Part shown: one piece after another, positions 6,785-17,228 of the stretch
Numbering within the stretch: position 1 is the stretch's first letter
How the letters are laid out: the number at the start of each line of letters is the position of its first letter
NCBI GenBank assembly: GCA_023460955.1
Contig: JAEWOH010000017.1
Span: 1-38,743 of the forward strand
Direction: 5' to 3'
Source of the DNA: Bacillota bacterium
GTDB lineage: Bacteria > Bacillota > Clostridia > Acetivibrionales > DSM-1351
Length of the DNA: 38,743 nucleotides
The notes under the pieces: generated by a model
What the model was told of the DNA's origin: nothing
Seen by the model: only the letters and a program-made list of their open reading frames with translations
Database searches by the model: none
Made by a program: the position numbers and the translations under genes

Positions 6785-9700
6785 CTACACTTCTACCAAT
6801 TCTCCTGTTGAAAACAAGTATATGTACCTTTCATTCACCTTTAAGCCCGTCAGCTTTTCCAGGGCCCTTGAATAATATGAAAGCTGTGTCTGATATCTCT
6901 CTTTTACTTTATCTGCCGAACCCTGCTCTATATAATCAGTTTTGTAATCAATTAGAACAATTTTTCCGTCCTCTTCAAAATAACAGTCAATAACACCCTG
7001 AAGCAGTATAGTCTCATCAGAATTAATTTCTCCGATAAAATCCGAATATAATTCAAGCAACGGCAGTTCTAGGTTAAAAGGTACCTCCCGGTAAACCTTC
7101 TCAGCTGAATTGATTCTGTTACATATATCGGAATTAATAAATCTTTGAATTTTATTAACATCCACACAATCAGCCTGCTGTTTTGTTATCAGCTCTTTAT
7201 TGACCATAACGTCAAGCTGTCCGTCAATGTTTTTATCTGTATAGTCAAGATGCTGCATTACGAAATGCATAACTGTCCCTTTTTCTGCAGCAGATAAGCC
7301 CTTTCTTTCCTGTAGAAAAGCTGGTTTTCTTATTCCGATTGTAGTTGCAACAGGTGCTTCACCTTCACCCTCATTGTTCAAATTAAAATAACGTTTTATT
7401 TCAGTAACAGAGAATTTTGATGGTATTCCCGTCATTCTTAAATGCCTGTACTCCCATGAGAGTCGTCGGTCAATCTCATTTATAATATTGGGTTCAGAAA
7501 AATTCTGACCCTTAAGCCAGTCAATTACATCAAACTGGTCCTCCTGTGCTGTATCAAGTTTTTTTACTGATGAAAGATTGTCAGCAGTATGCAGATAAAC
7601 GCTCCACACGGCTTCCTTATCGACCTTAGGGAGCTCAATATCCACTCCTGTTCCGGCTGCAAAACGAAAAGCAAGTGCATTATCATGGCGCATTACAGCA
7701 GGACATATCCAGTCAAGAAAGCTCTGTGCCTTAGAGGTTTCATAAGCAGGGAACTTTATATTCTGGTTTGCTGCTGAAGTCAACCACTTTAAAGCGGACT
7801 TCTGGATATTCGCTACAGAACCAGTCAGTATCAACTTTTCCCTTGCTCTGGTCAGTGCTACATAAAGAATTCGCATTTCCTCAGATAAGGTTTCCAGTCT
7901 GACCTTTTGAGAAATGGCAAGCTTGGGTACCGAAGGATATTTTATTCTCTTTCTGTGATCCACAAAATCAGGACCAAACCCCAGCTCCTGATGCAGCAAA
8001 ACACTTTTATACATGTCCTGGAAGTTGAATTTTTTACCGCAGCCGCTAACAAATACCACAGGAAACTCGAGTCCTTTACTTTTGTGTATACTCATTAACC
8101 TGACAACATTATCATTTTCTCCAAGTACCTTGGCACTTCCCAGGTCACCTTTTCCCGTTTTAAGTTTGTCGATAAAATTAATAAAATTGAATAGCCCCTT
8201 GTAGCTGGTCTTTTCAAATTGTAAGGCTCTTTCAAACAGTACTCTCAGATTTGCCTGCTTCCTCTCACCGTCAGGCATGGCTCCAATTATACTGAAATAG
8301 CCGGTCTCATTATACAGCCTCCATATAAGGCTGTGAGTAGACATATATAATGACATAGCTTTCCATTGTTTAAGAGCTTCATTAAAATTTCTGGCCTTTA
8401 CGGCAGCCGGAGTCTCATTATCAGCCAGCAGACCCAAAGCATCATATAACGAAGCTTTCCGGTCTGTCAATCTCAGCTCTGCAAGATCATCTGTAGTGAA
8501 ATTCCCAATGGGTGACCGGAGTACAGAAAGCAATGGTATATCCTGATAGGGATTGTCTATAATCTGTAGCAGTGAAAGCATTACCTGGACTTCCGGAGTT
8601 TTAAAGAAGCCGCTGCCTGTGTCGGCAAAAGCGGGTATACCACACCGTGCCAACTCCTCACAGAATACCTCCGTCCAATTTTTTGTAGTTCTTAATAGTA
8701 TAACAATGTCCCTGAATTGAACTTCTTTGTAACAGTTGTTCTTTTTATCGAAAACACTGAACCTTTTTCCAGACTTATCCGGCCGCAGCAGTTCAATAAT
8801 TCTCCCGGCAACCATTCTGGCCTCTTTCTGAAGGTTATCCAGTATCTCCTCCTCTTCCTGCTCTTCAGGCTCTTCCTCACTATCATCTTTAAAATTATCC
8901 GAGTTTTGAGTTGAAGAGGTTTCCATAAGGAGTAATTCAACATCGCCGCCAGAAATAAAGCCGGTATCCTCGTTTTCAGGAAAAACTGCTCCCGGGTTTA
9001 ATCTCTCAGTTTCATCGTAATCAAGCTCACCTATTTGGTCAGACATTATCTGTTCAAATACATAGTTGACGCCATCAACCACTTCCTTCCTGCTTCTGAA
9101 GTTTTTGAACAGCAGAATCTTACGGTAGAGGCCTTCGTTCCCTACTGAATATACATTGTACTTCTTCATGAATAGTTCCGGCTTGGCTTGACGAAATCTA
9201 TAAATACTCTGCTTTACGTCACCTACCATGAAGACATTAGGCTTCCCCTTATCCTCACGGGATATCATACTAATAATAATTTCCTGGACAAGGTTGCTGT
9301 CCTGATACTCGTCAACAAGGATTTCTGTGAACTTTTCCTTATATTCCATTGCAACTGCTGATGGCTTTATATTGCCGGACTCGTCAGATTCAGTAAGTAT
9401 TTTAAGACAAAAATGCTCCAAATCATTAAAATCGACAGTCGCCTTCAGCTGCTTTTTCGTAGAATATCTCTTTTCGAATTCAACAACGAGCTTTGAAATA
9501 CATTTCAAAGCCGGATACATCTGTTTCAGATCAAGAATAATGTCTTCTGATTTCTGAAAGAAAACATCCTCTTTCAAGCTTTTTATGTAAGCCTTTATTT
9601 CATCCCTTACGGCTTTAACTTGTTCCTGGAGCTGTTTGTCGGCATCCTTACCACAGGTTGGCAGTCTGCCGAAATCATAATTTAGCAGATTGTTATATAT

Positions 9701-10582
9701 GTCATCCCAGCTGACATCGGAGCACTCTTTCGGGGTATGTTCTCCAAGCTGTTGATTATCTGACTTTCTGGCAGCAATAACTAATTTCAGCAGTACTTCC
9801 AGCCTGTCCATATCTTCATAATATACCGGAACATACTTTTCAAAGCCAGCCGCATATTTAAGCCTATGAATTACTGCTTCCAGTGCGGTTTTAAGACCTT
9901 CAAGGCGTAGCTGAACTGTCTCTGTTATGACTATACCCCAATCTGACTTTACAAAATCGTCAAGAAAAATAGGATTAAAGCTCTCGGCCTGAGTAGTCAG
10001 CCATTGTTCCGGCCACGGATAGCTCTGTACAAACCCGTAAATGTTAAGAACCATTTCCTGAAGCTTTTGATCATCCCTATTAGAACCGTAGGTTTCCAGA
10101 AGATCAAAAAAGTCCTGATTTTCGTTCTCAGCCTCGTATATTTCCTCAAACAGTTCATTGAGGGTTTCAAGCTTCATCAATGCTGCTTCTGTTTCATCCA
10201 ATATTCTGAATTTCGGATCTATTTCAATACTTTGAAAATTATTCCTTATAACCTCAAGGCAGAAGGAATGTATTGTTGTTATAGCTGCCTTGTTTAAAAG
10301 TGCCAACTGTCTTTGAAGGTCTTTGGAAGCCTTATTCTCTTCTATAGTCTTGGCAAGGGCAGCACCGATTCTCTCCCTCATTTCGGTTGCAGCAGCATTG
10401 GTAAAGGTCACCACCAGCAAGGAATCTATATCTATGGGAGCTTTATCATCAATTATTTTTCTAATGATTCTTTCCACCAGAACTGCTGTCTTTCCTGCTC
10501 CGGCAGCCGCTGCCACCAACAAATTGCAGTCTTTTTCATATATAGCAGCCTGTTGTTCCTGAGTCCATAAAGTTTCAGCCAT
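6785..10582 (-). CDS. addA: ATP-dependent helicase/nuclease subunit A
   Basis: AddA, with AddB, processes double-strand DNA ends for recombination and is the Firmicute counterpart of RecBCD. This 1265-aa protein is a UvrD-type superfamily 1 helicase fused to a RecB-type nuclease. Walker A GAGKT is at 28-32, the helicase motif LVDEYQDSN lies in the middle, and MSIHKSKGLEFPVVF and ALTRAREKL come later. The C-terminal nuclease carries GVID (D1199) and IDYKTD (D1212 and K1214). An acidic run rich in Glu (about 555-580) looks like a flexible insertion. It starts 56 nt after addB ends, so the two form an operon. Its ribosome site is weak (AAAGG, 13 nt upstream). Confidence 0.97.
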   Translation of the reverse strand: MAETLWTQEQQAAIYEKDCNLLVAAAAGAGKTAVLVERIIRKIIDDKAPIDIDSLLVVTFTNAAATEMRERIGAALAKTIEENKASKDLQRQLALLNKAAITTIHSFCLEVIRNNFQSIEIDPKFRILDETEAALMKLETLNELFEEIYEAENENQDFFDLLETYGSNRDDQKLQEMVLNIYGFVQSYPWPEQWLTTQAESFNPIFLDDFVKSDWGIVITETVQLRLEGLKTALEAVIHRLKYAAGFEKYVPVYYEDMDRLEVLLKLVIAARKSDNQQLGEHTPKECSDVSWDDIYNNLLNYDFGRLPTCGKDADKQLQEQVKAVRDEIKAYIKSLKEDVFFQKSEDIILDLKQMYPALKCISKLVVEFEKRYSTKKQLKATVDFNDLEHFCLKILTESDESGNIKPSAVAMEYKEKFTEILVDEYQDSNLVQEIIISMISREDKGKPNVFMVGDVKQSIYRFRQAKPELFMKKYNVYSVGNEGLYRKILLFKNFRSRKEVVDGVNYVFEQIMSDQIGELDYDETERLNPGAVFPENEDTGFISGGDVELLLMETSSTQNSDNFKDDSEEEPEEQEEEEILDNLQKEARMVAGRIIELLRPDKSGKRFSVFDKKNNCYKEVQFRDIVILLRTTKNWTEVFCEELARCGIPAFADTGSGFFKTPEVQVMLSLLQIIDNPYQDIPLLSVLRSPIGNFTTDDLAELRLTDRKASLYDALGLLADNETPAAVKARNFNEALKQWKAMSLYMSTHSLIWRLYNETGYFSIIGAMPDGERKQANLRVLFERALQFEKTSYKGLFNFINFIDKLKTGKGDLGSAKVLGENDNVVRLMSIHKSKGLEFPVVFVSGCGKKFNFQDMYKSVLLHQELGFGPDFVDHRKRIKYPSVPKLAISQKVRLETLSEEMRILYVALTRAREKLILTGSVANIQKSALKWLTSAANQNIKFPAYETSKAQSFLDWICPAVMRHDNALAFRFAAGTGVDIELPKVDKEAVWSVYLHTADNLSSVKKLDTAQEDQFDVIDWLKGQNFSEPNIINEIDRRLSWEYRHLRMTGIPSKFSVTEIKRYFNLNNEGEGEAPVATTIGIRKPAFLQERKGLSAAEKGTVMHFVMQHLDYTDKNIDGQLDVMVNKELITKQQADCVDVNKIQRFINSDICNRINSAEKVYREVPFNLELPLLELYSDFIGEINSDETILLQGVIDCYFEEDGKIVLIDYKTDYIEQGSADKVKERYQTQLSYYSRALEKLTGLKVNERYIYLFSTGELVEV

Positions 10583-10638
10583 GATATCAAACGGCCTTTC
10601 TCAAATATTTTTTGAAAATAAAACGTGCACAGCAATTT

Positions 10639-13600
10639 CTATTGTCCCGACGTATCAGTCATCGGCGTACCAGTTATCAGGGTCTCAGACATCAGCTTCC
10701 ACACCTCATCGTTTTCTCTGTCATGAAGCTGTTTAAAGCTGTTCTCCTTTTGGGTAAGATCGAACTGGCATATTGAGGAATAACTGCAATATTGACACGA
10801 AGTAATCTTTTTCTTTTTGTAAGGCTTTATGGGAACATTCCCTTTCATTATCTCTGCTCCAAGCTCCTTAAGCAGTTTTTTTACATAGCTCCTTAGAACG
10901 GTAAACTGTTCAAGAGTAGCAGCAGATGATTTTCCAAGAGTATCACCCTTGTTTATTCTTGCGGGAATTATCAAGGAACTTCCATCAATACTATTGTCCA
11001 TGTGCTTTATAAGTTGGACATCTGCCAGTAGCAAGCCTTTCATCTTGAGCTTTTTCATAATTACAGTCTCAATTTCCTCTGCTGTTATTGAACTGCGGCC
11101 TCTTATTATAGGGTCATCAACTTTAAAATACAGCATTCCGCCCGGCAGGATTGTCTCGCTGCTTTCCCTCCCGGAATATTCCCACAATGCATCCATATAC
11201 GTAATCAGCTGCATCTGCAAACCGTAATAAACATCACTGAGCCTGAAATCCTTCTGGCCCGATTTATAATCTACTATTCTTAAGTACGTGCCATCGGTGG
11301 TTTTAAGTGCATCCACCCTATCTATTCTTCCTACAAGCGTTACTTTTTCGCCGGAATCCAGTTCAATAACAATTGGAGGAAATTTGCCTCCTTCACCGAA
11401 ATCCACCTCATAACCTATAGGCTCAAAGCTGCTCCGTCTGATATGCTCGGCAATAAGCCACACAGCCCGGGTGATAACTCTTTTTAACCTGAGGGTCAGC
11501 GCCCTGAATCTCTTGGAACCGCCGACGATAGTGTTCTTCATGCTGTCCAGAAGTTCATCAACAATCCCGGCTACCTGCTCTGCACACCATTCCCTGTCGA
11601 ACGCCCGCCAGGAAATCTCCTGCTCGTCCACCATTTTTGAAAACCGCTCAATTACCGAGTGCATGAAGGTGCCCACATCCGGCGGGCTCAGCTGGTATAT
11701 TCTGCGCTCCCTGGCACCCAAACCGTATTGCACATAATACGCAAAGGGACAGGAGGTATATTTCTCAAGCCTTGAGACGCTGGAGTGGAAATTTGCACCG
11801 TACAGCTGGCGTATTTTCTCCTTACTTACCGGGAGCGCAATATTCTTATACTTAAAGGCATCCCCCAGCAATTCGCATCTCTGCTTCCACTGGGCCTGCT
11901 CTGAAAACCAATTATATACCGCCGTCCAATAGGAGCTTATTTCATTACCGTTATTTTTCTCCCGCAGAGCCAGTACCAGCCTGTTAAAAGCAGGCTGAGG
12001 CGAGCATATCTGCTCAATCAAAGAAGCTTCGTCACACAATTTAGCCACATTACTTTTCCATATTACCCCAGGAAACAGCTTTTTTATTCTCGAAACAATT
12101 GACGAAGGCCTCATGGCTTTTCCTTCGTGGTCAGCAATTGGCCAGCTGACTCTTAAAAAATTCTTCGGAGTCGTAAGAGCTCTGTATATTAGATTCTGCT
12201 CGTCAAACACCTGAGTTTTTGTGTCGCTGGCCAGTTCCAGCCCCTTATCGTTGAGCACCTTTCTGTCTGCGTCCGAAAGGATCCCTTCGCTCATTCCTGC
12301 CGACGGAAAAATTCCGTCATTTGTCCCAAGTATGTAAAGGGCCTTTATTTCATGGCTTTTAGAGTGCTCAACACTGCCTACCAGTACCTGGTCAAGAGAA
12401 ACCGGAATTGAAGAGATTTTATACTCAGCCAATCCGATTTTTAGAACATCAGCAAAGCGTTCTATACCAAGAGTTTCTTCACCAAGCACCTCTACTGCCT
12501 GATCAAAAACCTCCATTAATGTGTTCCAGACCTGCTCATATTCTGAAGCCAATCTAAGTTTTCCGGTCTCATTAAAGAAATTTATGTAGGCTTCGATTTT
12601 ATTCTGAACACCCATTTCAACGAGATAATCATATAGACAGCTGCAAAAGTCCGATGCTTTTTTACGCCCTTTAGTCTTCTCTCTGAAACGTATGAGAGGT
12701 TCTGCTACTAGTTTTCTTGTTTCATTTATTTCAAAAAGCAATTCAAGATGTTTATTTTCAAGCCTTTCTTCGGGAAGCAACTCCGGAGTCATATTCCAGT
12801 CCGTACTCTGAGTCCATTTACTGCCGCGTATTCCGCAAGCCAATACGTAGTTTTCCAGTTTATCAATAATATTTTTTTCATAATCCAGGAGTCCTGATTT
12901 CAAATATCGGAATACTGACTCGTAAGACCAATTATCTATGAAAATTTCCAGCATTGATAAAACCAGCCTTATTAGCGGATGGTTGGATATCTCAGCTTTT
13001 GAATCTATAAAATACGGAATACCATACTCTTCGAAAATTGCCTCCACAAGTTCCTGATAACCGGCAAGATTTCTTGTAACTACTGCAATATCTTTATATC
13101 TCAACCCATTATCCCTGCATTGCCTGATTATATCCCCAGCACATTCTTCTATTTCGGAATATGTATTTAAAGCCTCAAAAAGCTCAATATTTTCTGTGGG
13201 CTTTACATAAGTTTTGTAGGGGTAAGCAAAAAAGTTTTCCTCCAGAAATGCCATTTCTCTACTCTCTTTGAATCGCGGAGACACCGGCTGAGAACACATT
13301 ACCGCCGGAAGAATACCTACTGAACTGTTTTTTGCTATATTTATAAATTTGCTATAAGCTTTTTTTGCAGAATAAAATACATCTGACAAATCGGTCTTTT
13401 CATCATCAAGAACATCGGTGCATATAGTTATGTAAACCATATCTGCTTTTAAAATGAGTTTTGCGATAACCTCAAATTCCTGTGGAGTAAAGCCAGAAAA
13501 ACCATCTATCCAAATCTCGGCACTGTTGTACATATCTGTATTGTCCAGCTTAGCCGACAATATTGTCAGCTCATCGTCAGCATCTCTGTAGCGTGCCGAC

Positions 13601-14109
13601 AGCATTTCTTCAAATTTCTCGTATACAAGTTTTAGCTCATTTAGCTTTTGATATAGATATGTGTTATTCTGAAGACTTTCAAGAATTTTATCAAGATTTC
13701 CAGGATGAACATTATATCTTTTCATTTCAGTAATGAGACCAGAAAGGGTATTTACAAAGCCCTTTGAACCGGCGGACTTCTGAAATATAGAAAAATCCTT
13801 TTTCATTTTGTCCAGTATATTGTACAATATCATGCATTTACCGGCAGGATGGATATGAGGATAAGTTATTCCTCCCACTTCATTGAGCACCCTGTAAGCC
13901 ATTCTTCTGAAGCTCAATACCTCAGTCTTTAATATACCTCCGGTTTGCAGAACCTTTATCAAATCGTGTTCGGCCTGAAAGGTGTATTGCTCAGGAACGA
14001 GTAATACTAACTTTTTAGAATTATCCTTAGCTATTTTGTTTTTTATTTCGTTAAGGCAATGGAAGGATTTCCCAGAACCGGCTCGTCCATAAATAAATTT
14101 AAGGCTCAT
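10639..14109 (-). CDS. addB: ATP-dependent nuclease subunit B
   Basis: AddB partners AddA and supplies the second nuclease and the Chi-recognition fold. This 1156-aa protein has a degenerate helicase start with an intact P-loop GRAGSGKS (8-15) and the family motif LVPEQYTFQAEHDL. Its iron-sulphur staple is visible as one Cys in YTSCPFAYY (about 790) plus C1105-x2-C1108-x5-C1114. The nuclease motif is RIVDYKSGQKDFRL. The order addB then addA is the one seen in Bacillus. GGGGAG lies 11 nt before the ATG. Confidence 0.97.
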   Translation of the reverse strand: MSLKFIYGRAGSGKSFHCLNEIKNKIAKDNSKKLVLLVPEQYTFQAEHDLIKVLQTGGILKTEVLSFRRMAYRVLNEVGGITYPHIHPAGKCMILYNILDKMKKDFSIFQKSAGSKGFVNTLSGLITEMKRYNVHPGNLDKILESLQNNTYLYQKLNELKLVYEKFEEMLSARYRDADDELTILSAKLDNTDMYNSAEIWIDGFSGFTPQEFEVIAKLILKADMVYITICTDVLDDEKTDLSDVFYSAKKAYSKFINIAKNSSVGILPAVMCSQPVSPRFKESREMAFLEENFFAYPYKTYVKPTENIELFEALNTYSEIEECAGDIIRQCRDNGLRYKDIAVVTRNLAGYQELVEAIFEEYGIPYFIDSKAEISNHPLIRLVLSMLEIFIDNWSYESVFRYLKSGLLDYEKNIIDKLENYVLACGIRGSKWTQSTDWNMTPELLPEERLENKHLELLFEINETRKLVAEPLIRFREKTKGRKKASDFCSCLYDYLVEMGVQNKIEAYINFFNETGKLRLASEYEQVWNTLMEVFDQAVEVLGEETLGIERFADVLKIGLAEYKISSIPVSLDQVLVGSVEHSKSHEIKALYILGTNDGIFPSAGMSEGILSDADRKVLNDKGLELASDTKTQVFDEQNLIYRALTTPKNFLRVSWPIADHEGKAMRPSSIVSRIKKLFPGVIWKSNVAKLCDEASLIEQICSPQPAFNRLVLALREKNNGNEISSYWTAVYNWFSEQAQWKQRCELLGDAFKYKNIALPVSKEKIRQLYGANFHSSVSRLEKYTSCPFAYYVQYGLGARERRIYQLSPPDVGTFMHSVIERFSKMVDEQEISWRAFDREWCAEQVAGIVDELLDSMKNTIVGGSKRFRALTLRLKRVITRAVWLIAEHIRRSSFEPIGYEVDFGEGGKFPPIVIELDSGEKVTLVGRIDRVDALKTTDGTYLRIVDYKSGQKDFRLSDVYYGLQMQLITYMDALWEYSGRESSETILPGGMLYFKVDDPIIRGRSSITAEEIETVIMKKLKMKGLLLADVQLIKHMDNSIDGSSLIIPARINKGDTLGKSSAATLEQFTVLRSYVKKLLKELGAEIMKGNVPIKPYKKKKITSCQYCSYSSICQFDLTQKENSFKQLHDRENDEVWKLMSETLITGTPMTDTSGQ

Positions 14110-14160
14110 ATCTTTTTGTACTCCCCTGTTTATATTATCTTCTGCTTGATATTTCGGGAC

Positions 14161-15114
14161 TTAAAATTCTTTTGGGAACAAAGTATTATCTGTCTTTCTG
14201 ATTAAGAAAGATGTAATGAAATAATACAATACAGCCGTTATTATTGTTGGAATCAGGCTTCCTGAAGGATCAAAGGTACTTGTGTAAAACACAGTGTTTG
14301 TAGGCAACACAGTATCTGGATAACTGACTATCAGGAAGGAAAATAAATTGTTTACGGCATGAGCCCCCATGGCAGCTTCCAGAGAATTTGTCCTTATTGT
14401 TATCATTGCCAGAATGAAACCAACTATAAAATAGTTAAGAATCATACAAACAGTGTTAAAAACACCCATTTTGTTTGCTGCGTAAACCTCAGGGTTGGCA
14501 AGATGCGGAAGTGTAAAGAGAAAACCTGAAATCAGAGACAAAAGTAAGCCGTTTTTTATTTTCAGTCCGAAGCTCTGAATTACATAGCCTCTGAAAACTA
14601 TTTCTTCGGCTGTGGTTTGTATTGGCGTCATAACTAGTATCAAAGGCAGGGTGAGCCAGAATTTTGATGCATCAAAACAAATAGTATAAGTTTCAGGATT
14701 AATAATGTAATCAACAACGGTACTGATTCCAAGCAGTGCTCCGAAAACTGAAAAGCTTATCATAAAATTGGCCCACCTGATCTTGCCGGTAAAATTAAAA
14801 ATAGTCCCAAAAGGCCTGTTATGTACCCATTTGATAGCAATAAACGCACCTAATAGCATACAAAAAATTGATAGGTTAGTGAAAATGTAATTTGATACGG
14901 GTCCCACGTATTTTTCCATATAGCCCATCACATCTTCACGGAGTAAGGGGTCATAAATGGACTCCGGCTGAGTTACCAATGCATATATCATAGGAATTGA
15001 AGCGATAAGTCCACCAATCCACAGGTAGAAATATAGAATTACGGTAGAAGCTGCTATAAACCTTGAAGGACGGTTCTTACCCAATTTTCCTAAATCCCGA
15101 TAATTTTTAATCAA
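14161..15114 (-). CDS. CPBP-family intramembrane metalloprotease
   Basis: This 317-aa polytopic membrane protein belongs to the CAAX/CPBP (Abi) family. The family's glutamate motif EEIVFRG is at 170-176, followed by the His motifs LPHLAN (H204) and AHAVNN (H252), with about eight hydrophobic segments. Such proteins cleave or modify membrane proteins or peptides, and some give self-immunity to bacteriocins; the target here is unknown. The start is TTG, with AGGGGG 9 nt upstream. It lies 51 nt upstream of addB and may be co-transcribed with it, though a functional link is doubtful. Confidence 0.85.
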   Translation of the reverse strand: MIKNYRDLGKLGKNRPSRFIAASTVILYFYLWIGGLIASIPMIYALVTQPESIYDPLLREDVMGYMEKYVGPVSNYIFTNLSIFCMLLGAFIAIKWVHNRPFGTIFNFTGKIRWANFMISFSVFGALLGISTVVDYIINPETYTICFDASKFWLTLPLILVMTPIQTTAEEIVFRGYVIQSFGLKIKNGLLLSLISGFLFTLPHLANPEVYAANKMGVFNTVCMILNYFIVGFILAMITIRTNSLEAAMGAHAVNNLFSFLIVSYPDTVLPTNTVFYTSTFDPSGSLIPTIITAVLYYFITSFLIRKTDNTLFPKEF

Positions 15115-15153
15115 TTTATGAATCCCCCTGTTAACTTTTGTATTCTAAAAAAA

Positions 15154-15189
15154 TTCAAGCTAAATATGTATTTCAAGCTAAATATGTAT
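15154..15189. repeat. Two tandem 18-bp repeats
   Basis: The unit TTCAAGCTAAATATGTAT is present twice head to tail without mismatch, between the amine oxidase and the CPBP gene. It may be a slippage duplication or a double binding site. Confidence 0.7.
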
Positions 15190-15234
15190 TTAATATATAT
15201 TTATAATCTTAATAATTATAGCATTTTGGCAAAC

Positions 15235-16941
15235 TTAATTAAATCCCTTTTTATGGATACTGCCTGATAACGAATAAGCAAGTGCATTAGCTGCTTCCAT
15301 GCCGCTCTGAAGAGCTCCCTGCTGCCATCTGTGTATTGCTGAAATGTGCTCTCCGGCAAAAAATACTTTGTTGTTATACTCCGGAAGTGACATTGGCCAG
15401 GAAAATAATTTTTTCTGTTCCGGTGTAAGATAGCAAAAGGCACCCCGGAATAAAGGGTCTGAGTTCCAATTTTGGGTTTTAAATGCTGTTGCCAATTTAT
15501 CAAGCATTCCCACTGGTAAGCCATGCACATCTTCAACATCCCTTTTTATCTTTTCAAACCTGGCTTCATCGGTCATATTTCCAAGTCTTACGGCATCAAG
15601 GTTAAAGTTATAGGATGCGACTATAACACCAGGCTCATCAGGACTGACTTTTCCCTGGTAGTGCGACGAATACCAGATAGTTGTTATAGGAAGATCTGTA
15701 TATGAGCCTCCGCCTATTATCCCCTGATCTTCCCAGAACCTTCTGTTGAAGTACATTAGCGTCTTTTGGGAGTTTCCGTAGTTTACTTCTTTAATAGCCT
15801 GCATTTTAATGCTGCTGAAGTATGGTTTTATGTCAAAAGTCCTCAAAACTGAAAACGGCACTGCACAAATAATACTATCAAAGGTTTCAATCTGAATACT
15901 ATCCGACTCCTTGTTGGTATAGGAAACGGAAACCGTATCATTTTCATTATAGTATATACCCTTTACACAATGACCAGGTTTATATTCAACCTGACCAAGC
16001 CTGGATACAGGAATGTTAAGATAATACTTCTCAGGATTTTTGCTTTTAAAGGAATTATAAAAAGCCAAAGGTAGCTTAACCATTCCGCCTTTTATTTGAT
16101 ACATGTACCAGAAGTTCACAGGAAAATATTCCTGAGCAAAGTCAACAAAATTATTGTATAGGAACTCCCCGCCAATGGGAAAAAGATTTGATAACATATT
16201 TATTGCCTGCTGACTAAGGTTTCTGGACTGCAACATTTGTCTAATATTAAGGCTATCCCAGTAGATTAGCTCCTTACTATATCTGGGTAATACCCTGATT
16301 ATTTCACTTCTTGATTTAGGCGGTGCCTGCAAAATCGGTGCTTCAATTCCATAGTAGCCCAACTCCTGCCAGGATGTTTCAGCCTCCCACCCTTTAAGGT
16401 TATAAGAAGGGTATATGTATTTCATCACATTCTTTCCCATAGGATCATTTCTGACTCTTATCTGATGCAAATATATAAAAGCGTTGGGGTCTGCCTGAAT
16501 CCACGGAATTGTATCCAAGCCGAACAGGTTTATATAGTACCATACCGTTTCATGATTTACGGGAATTCTCATGGGGCCAAGCTCTCCATAATACTTTTTA
16601 TTCTCGTCGAAGTAATAGGTATATACCCTTCCGCCTATTCTCTCCTTATTTGCTTCAAATATTTTTATTTCACAGCCCAGCTTTCTCAACTCAAAGGCTG
16701 AGGCAAGTCCGGCAAGACCCCCTCCTATTATTCCTATCCTTTTCCCTCTTAGCTGTCCAGGATCAGCTATACTGGTAATGGGTGCCGGTGGAGAAAATGC
16801 CTTTAAAATGTTTTCGTAATCTTCTGTATGGCAAGCTCTATATAGAGCATAATAGGACATTACGCTCCGTTCAAAATCGTTAGGGTTTGCTGGTTGCTGC
16901 GGTTTTGGAGCTTTTGGATTTAACAGGTTCGGACAAATCAT
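15235..16941 (-). CDS. FAD-dependent amine oxidase
   Basis: This 568-aa flavin amine oxidase is of the monoamine/L-amino-acid oxidase family. The Rossmann FAD motif is GIIGGGLAGLASA (about 70-82 in this numbering), followed by E-x6-GGR (EANKERIGGRVYTY). The C-terminal flavin signature is FAGEHIS...RWQQGALQSGMEAA. These enzymes oxidise amines or amino acids to imines with hydrogen peroxide release; the substrate is open. An in-frame TTG at 16974 has no ribosome site, whereas AGGGTG lies 5 nt before the ATG at 16941, so that start is preferred. No signal peptide is seen. Proximity to thioredoxin reductase may reflect redox context, but they are divergent genes. Confidence 0.85.
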   Translation of the reverse strand: MICPNLLNPKAPKPQQPANPNDFERSVMSYYALYRACHTEDYENILKAFSPPAPITSIADPGQLRGKRIGIIGGGLAGLASAFELRKLGCEIKIFEANKERIGGRVYTYYFDENKKYYGELGPMRIPVNHETVWYYINLFGLDTIPWIQADPNAFIYLHQIRVRNDPMGKNVMKYIYPSYNLKGWEAETSWQELGYYGIEAPILQAPPKSRSEIIRVLPRYSKELIYWDSLNIRQMLQSRNLSQQAINMLSNLFPIGGEFLYNNFVDFAQEYFPVNFWYMYQIKGGMVKLPLAFYNSFKSKNPEKYYLNIPVSRLGQVEYKPGHCVKGIYYNENDTVSVSYTNKESDSIQIETFDSIICAVPFSVLRTFDIKPYFSSIKMQAIKEVNYGNSQKTLMYFNRRFWEDQGIIGGGSYTDLPITTIWYSSHYQGKVSPDEPGVIVASYNFNLDAVRLGNMTDEARFEKIKRDVEDVHGLPVGMLDKLATAFKTQNWNSDPLFRGAFCYLTPEQKKLFSWPMSLPEYNNKVFFAGEHISAIHRWQQGALQSGMEAANALAYSLSGSIHKKGFN

Positions 16942-17032
16942 CTTTTCACCCTGAATAAACTTGTTTCTATTCAAGTATATGATGATTAATTATTATTTGT
17001 GTTATGGTTTTTTCTCACATTATTTTAACTAA

Positions 17033-17062
17033 TTTTTGTAATAAACTGTTTTTGCAATAAAC
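17033..17062. repeat. Direct repeat in divergent oxidase/trxB region
   Basis: TTTTTGTAATAAAC and TTTTTGCAATAAAC occur with a 16-bp period in the 260-bp divergent gap. They could be paired binding sites for a direct-repeat regulator, or chance in AT-rich DNA. Confidence 0.35.
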
Positions 17063-17171
17063 GAATTAAGACAAATATTATAGTCTAGCCTGATTTTTTG
17101 GGTATATTAATCTATAAAGTGCTAAAATAGTATTAATTGAATCAATAATAGAATAATAATATTGAATGTCA

Positions 17172-17199
17172 TTGAAACTACATTAGTTTATATTAAAAT
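17172..17199 (+). promoter_or_regulatory. Candidate trxB promoter
   Basis: TTGAAA (17172-17177), a 16-bp spacer and TAAAAT (17194-17199) sit 30 nt before the chosen trxB start. Confidence 0.45.
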
Positions 17200-17228
17200 A
17201 GAAAATGATCAAAATGGAGGTACCATTT

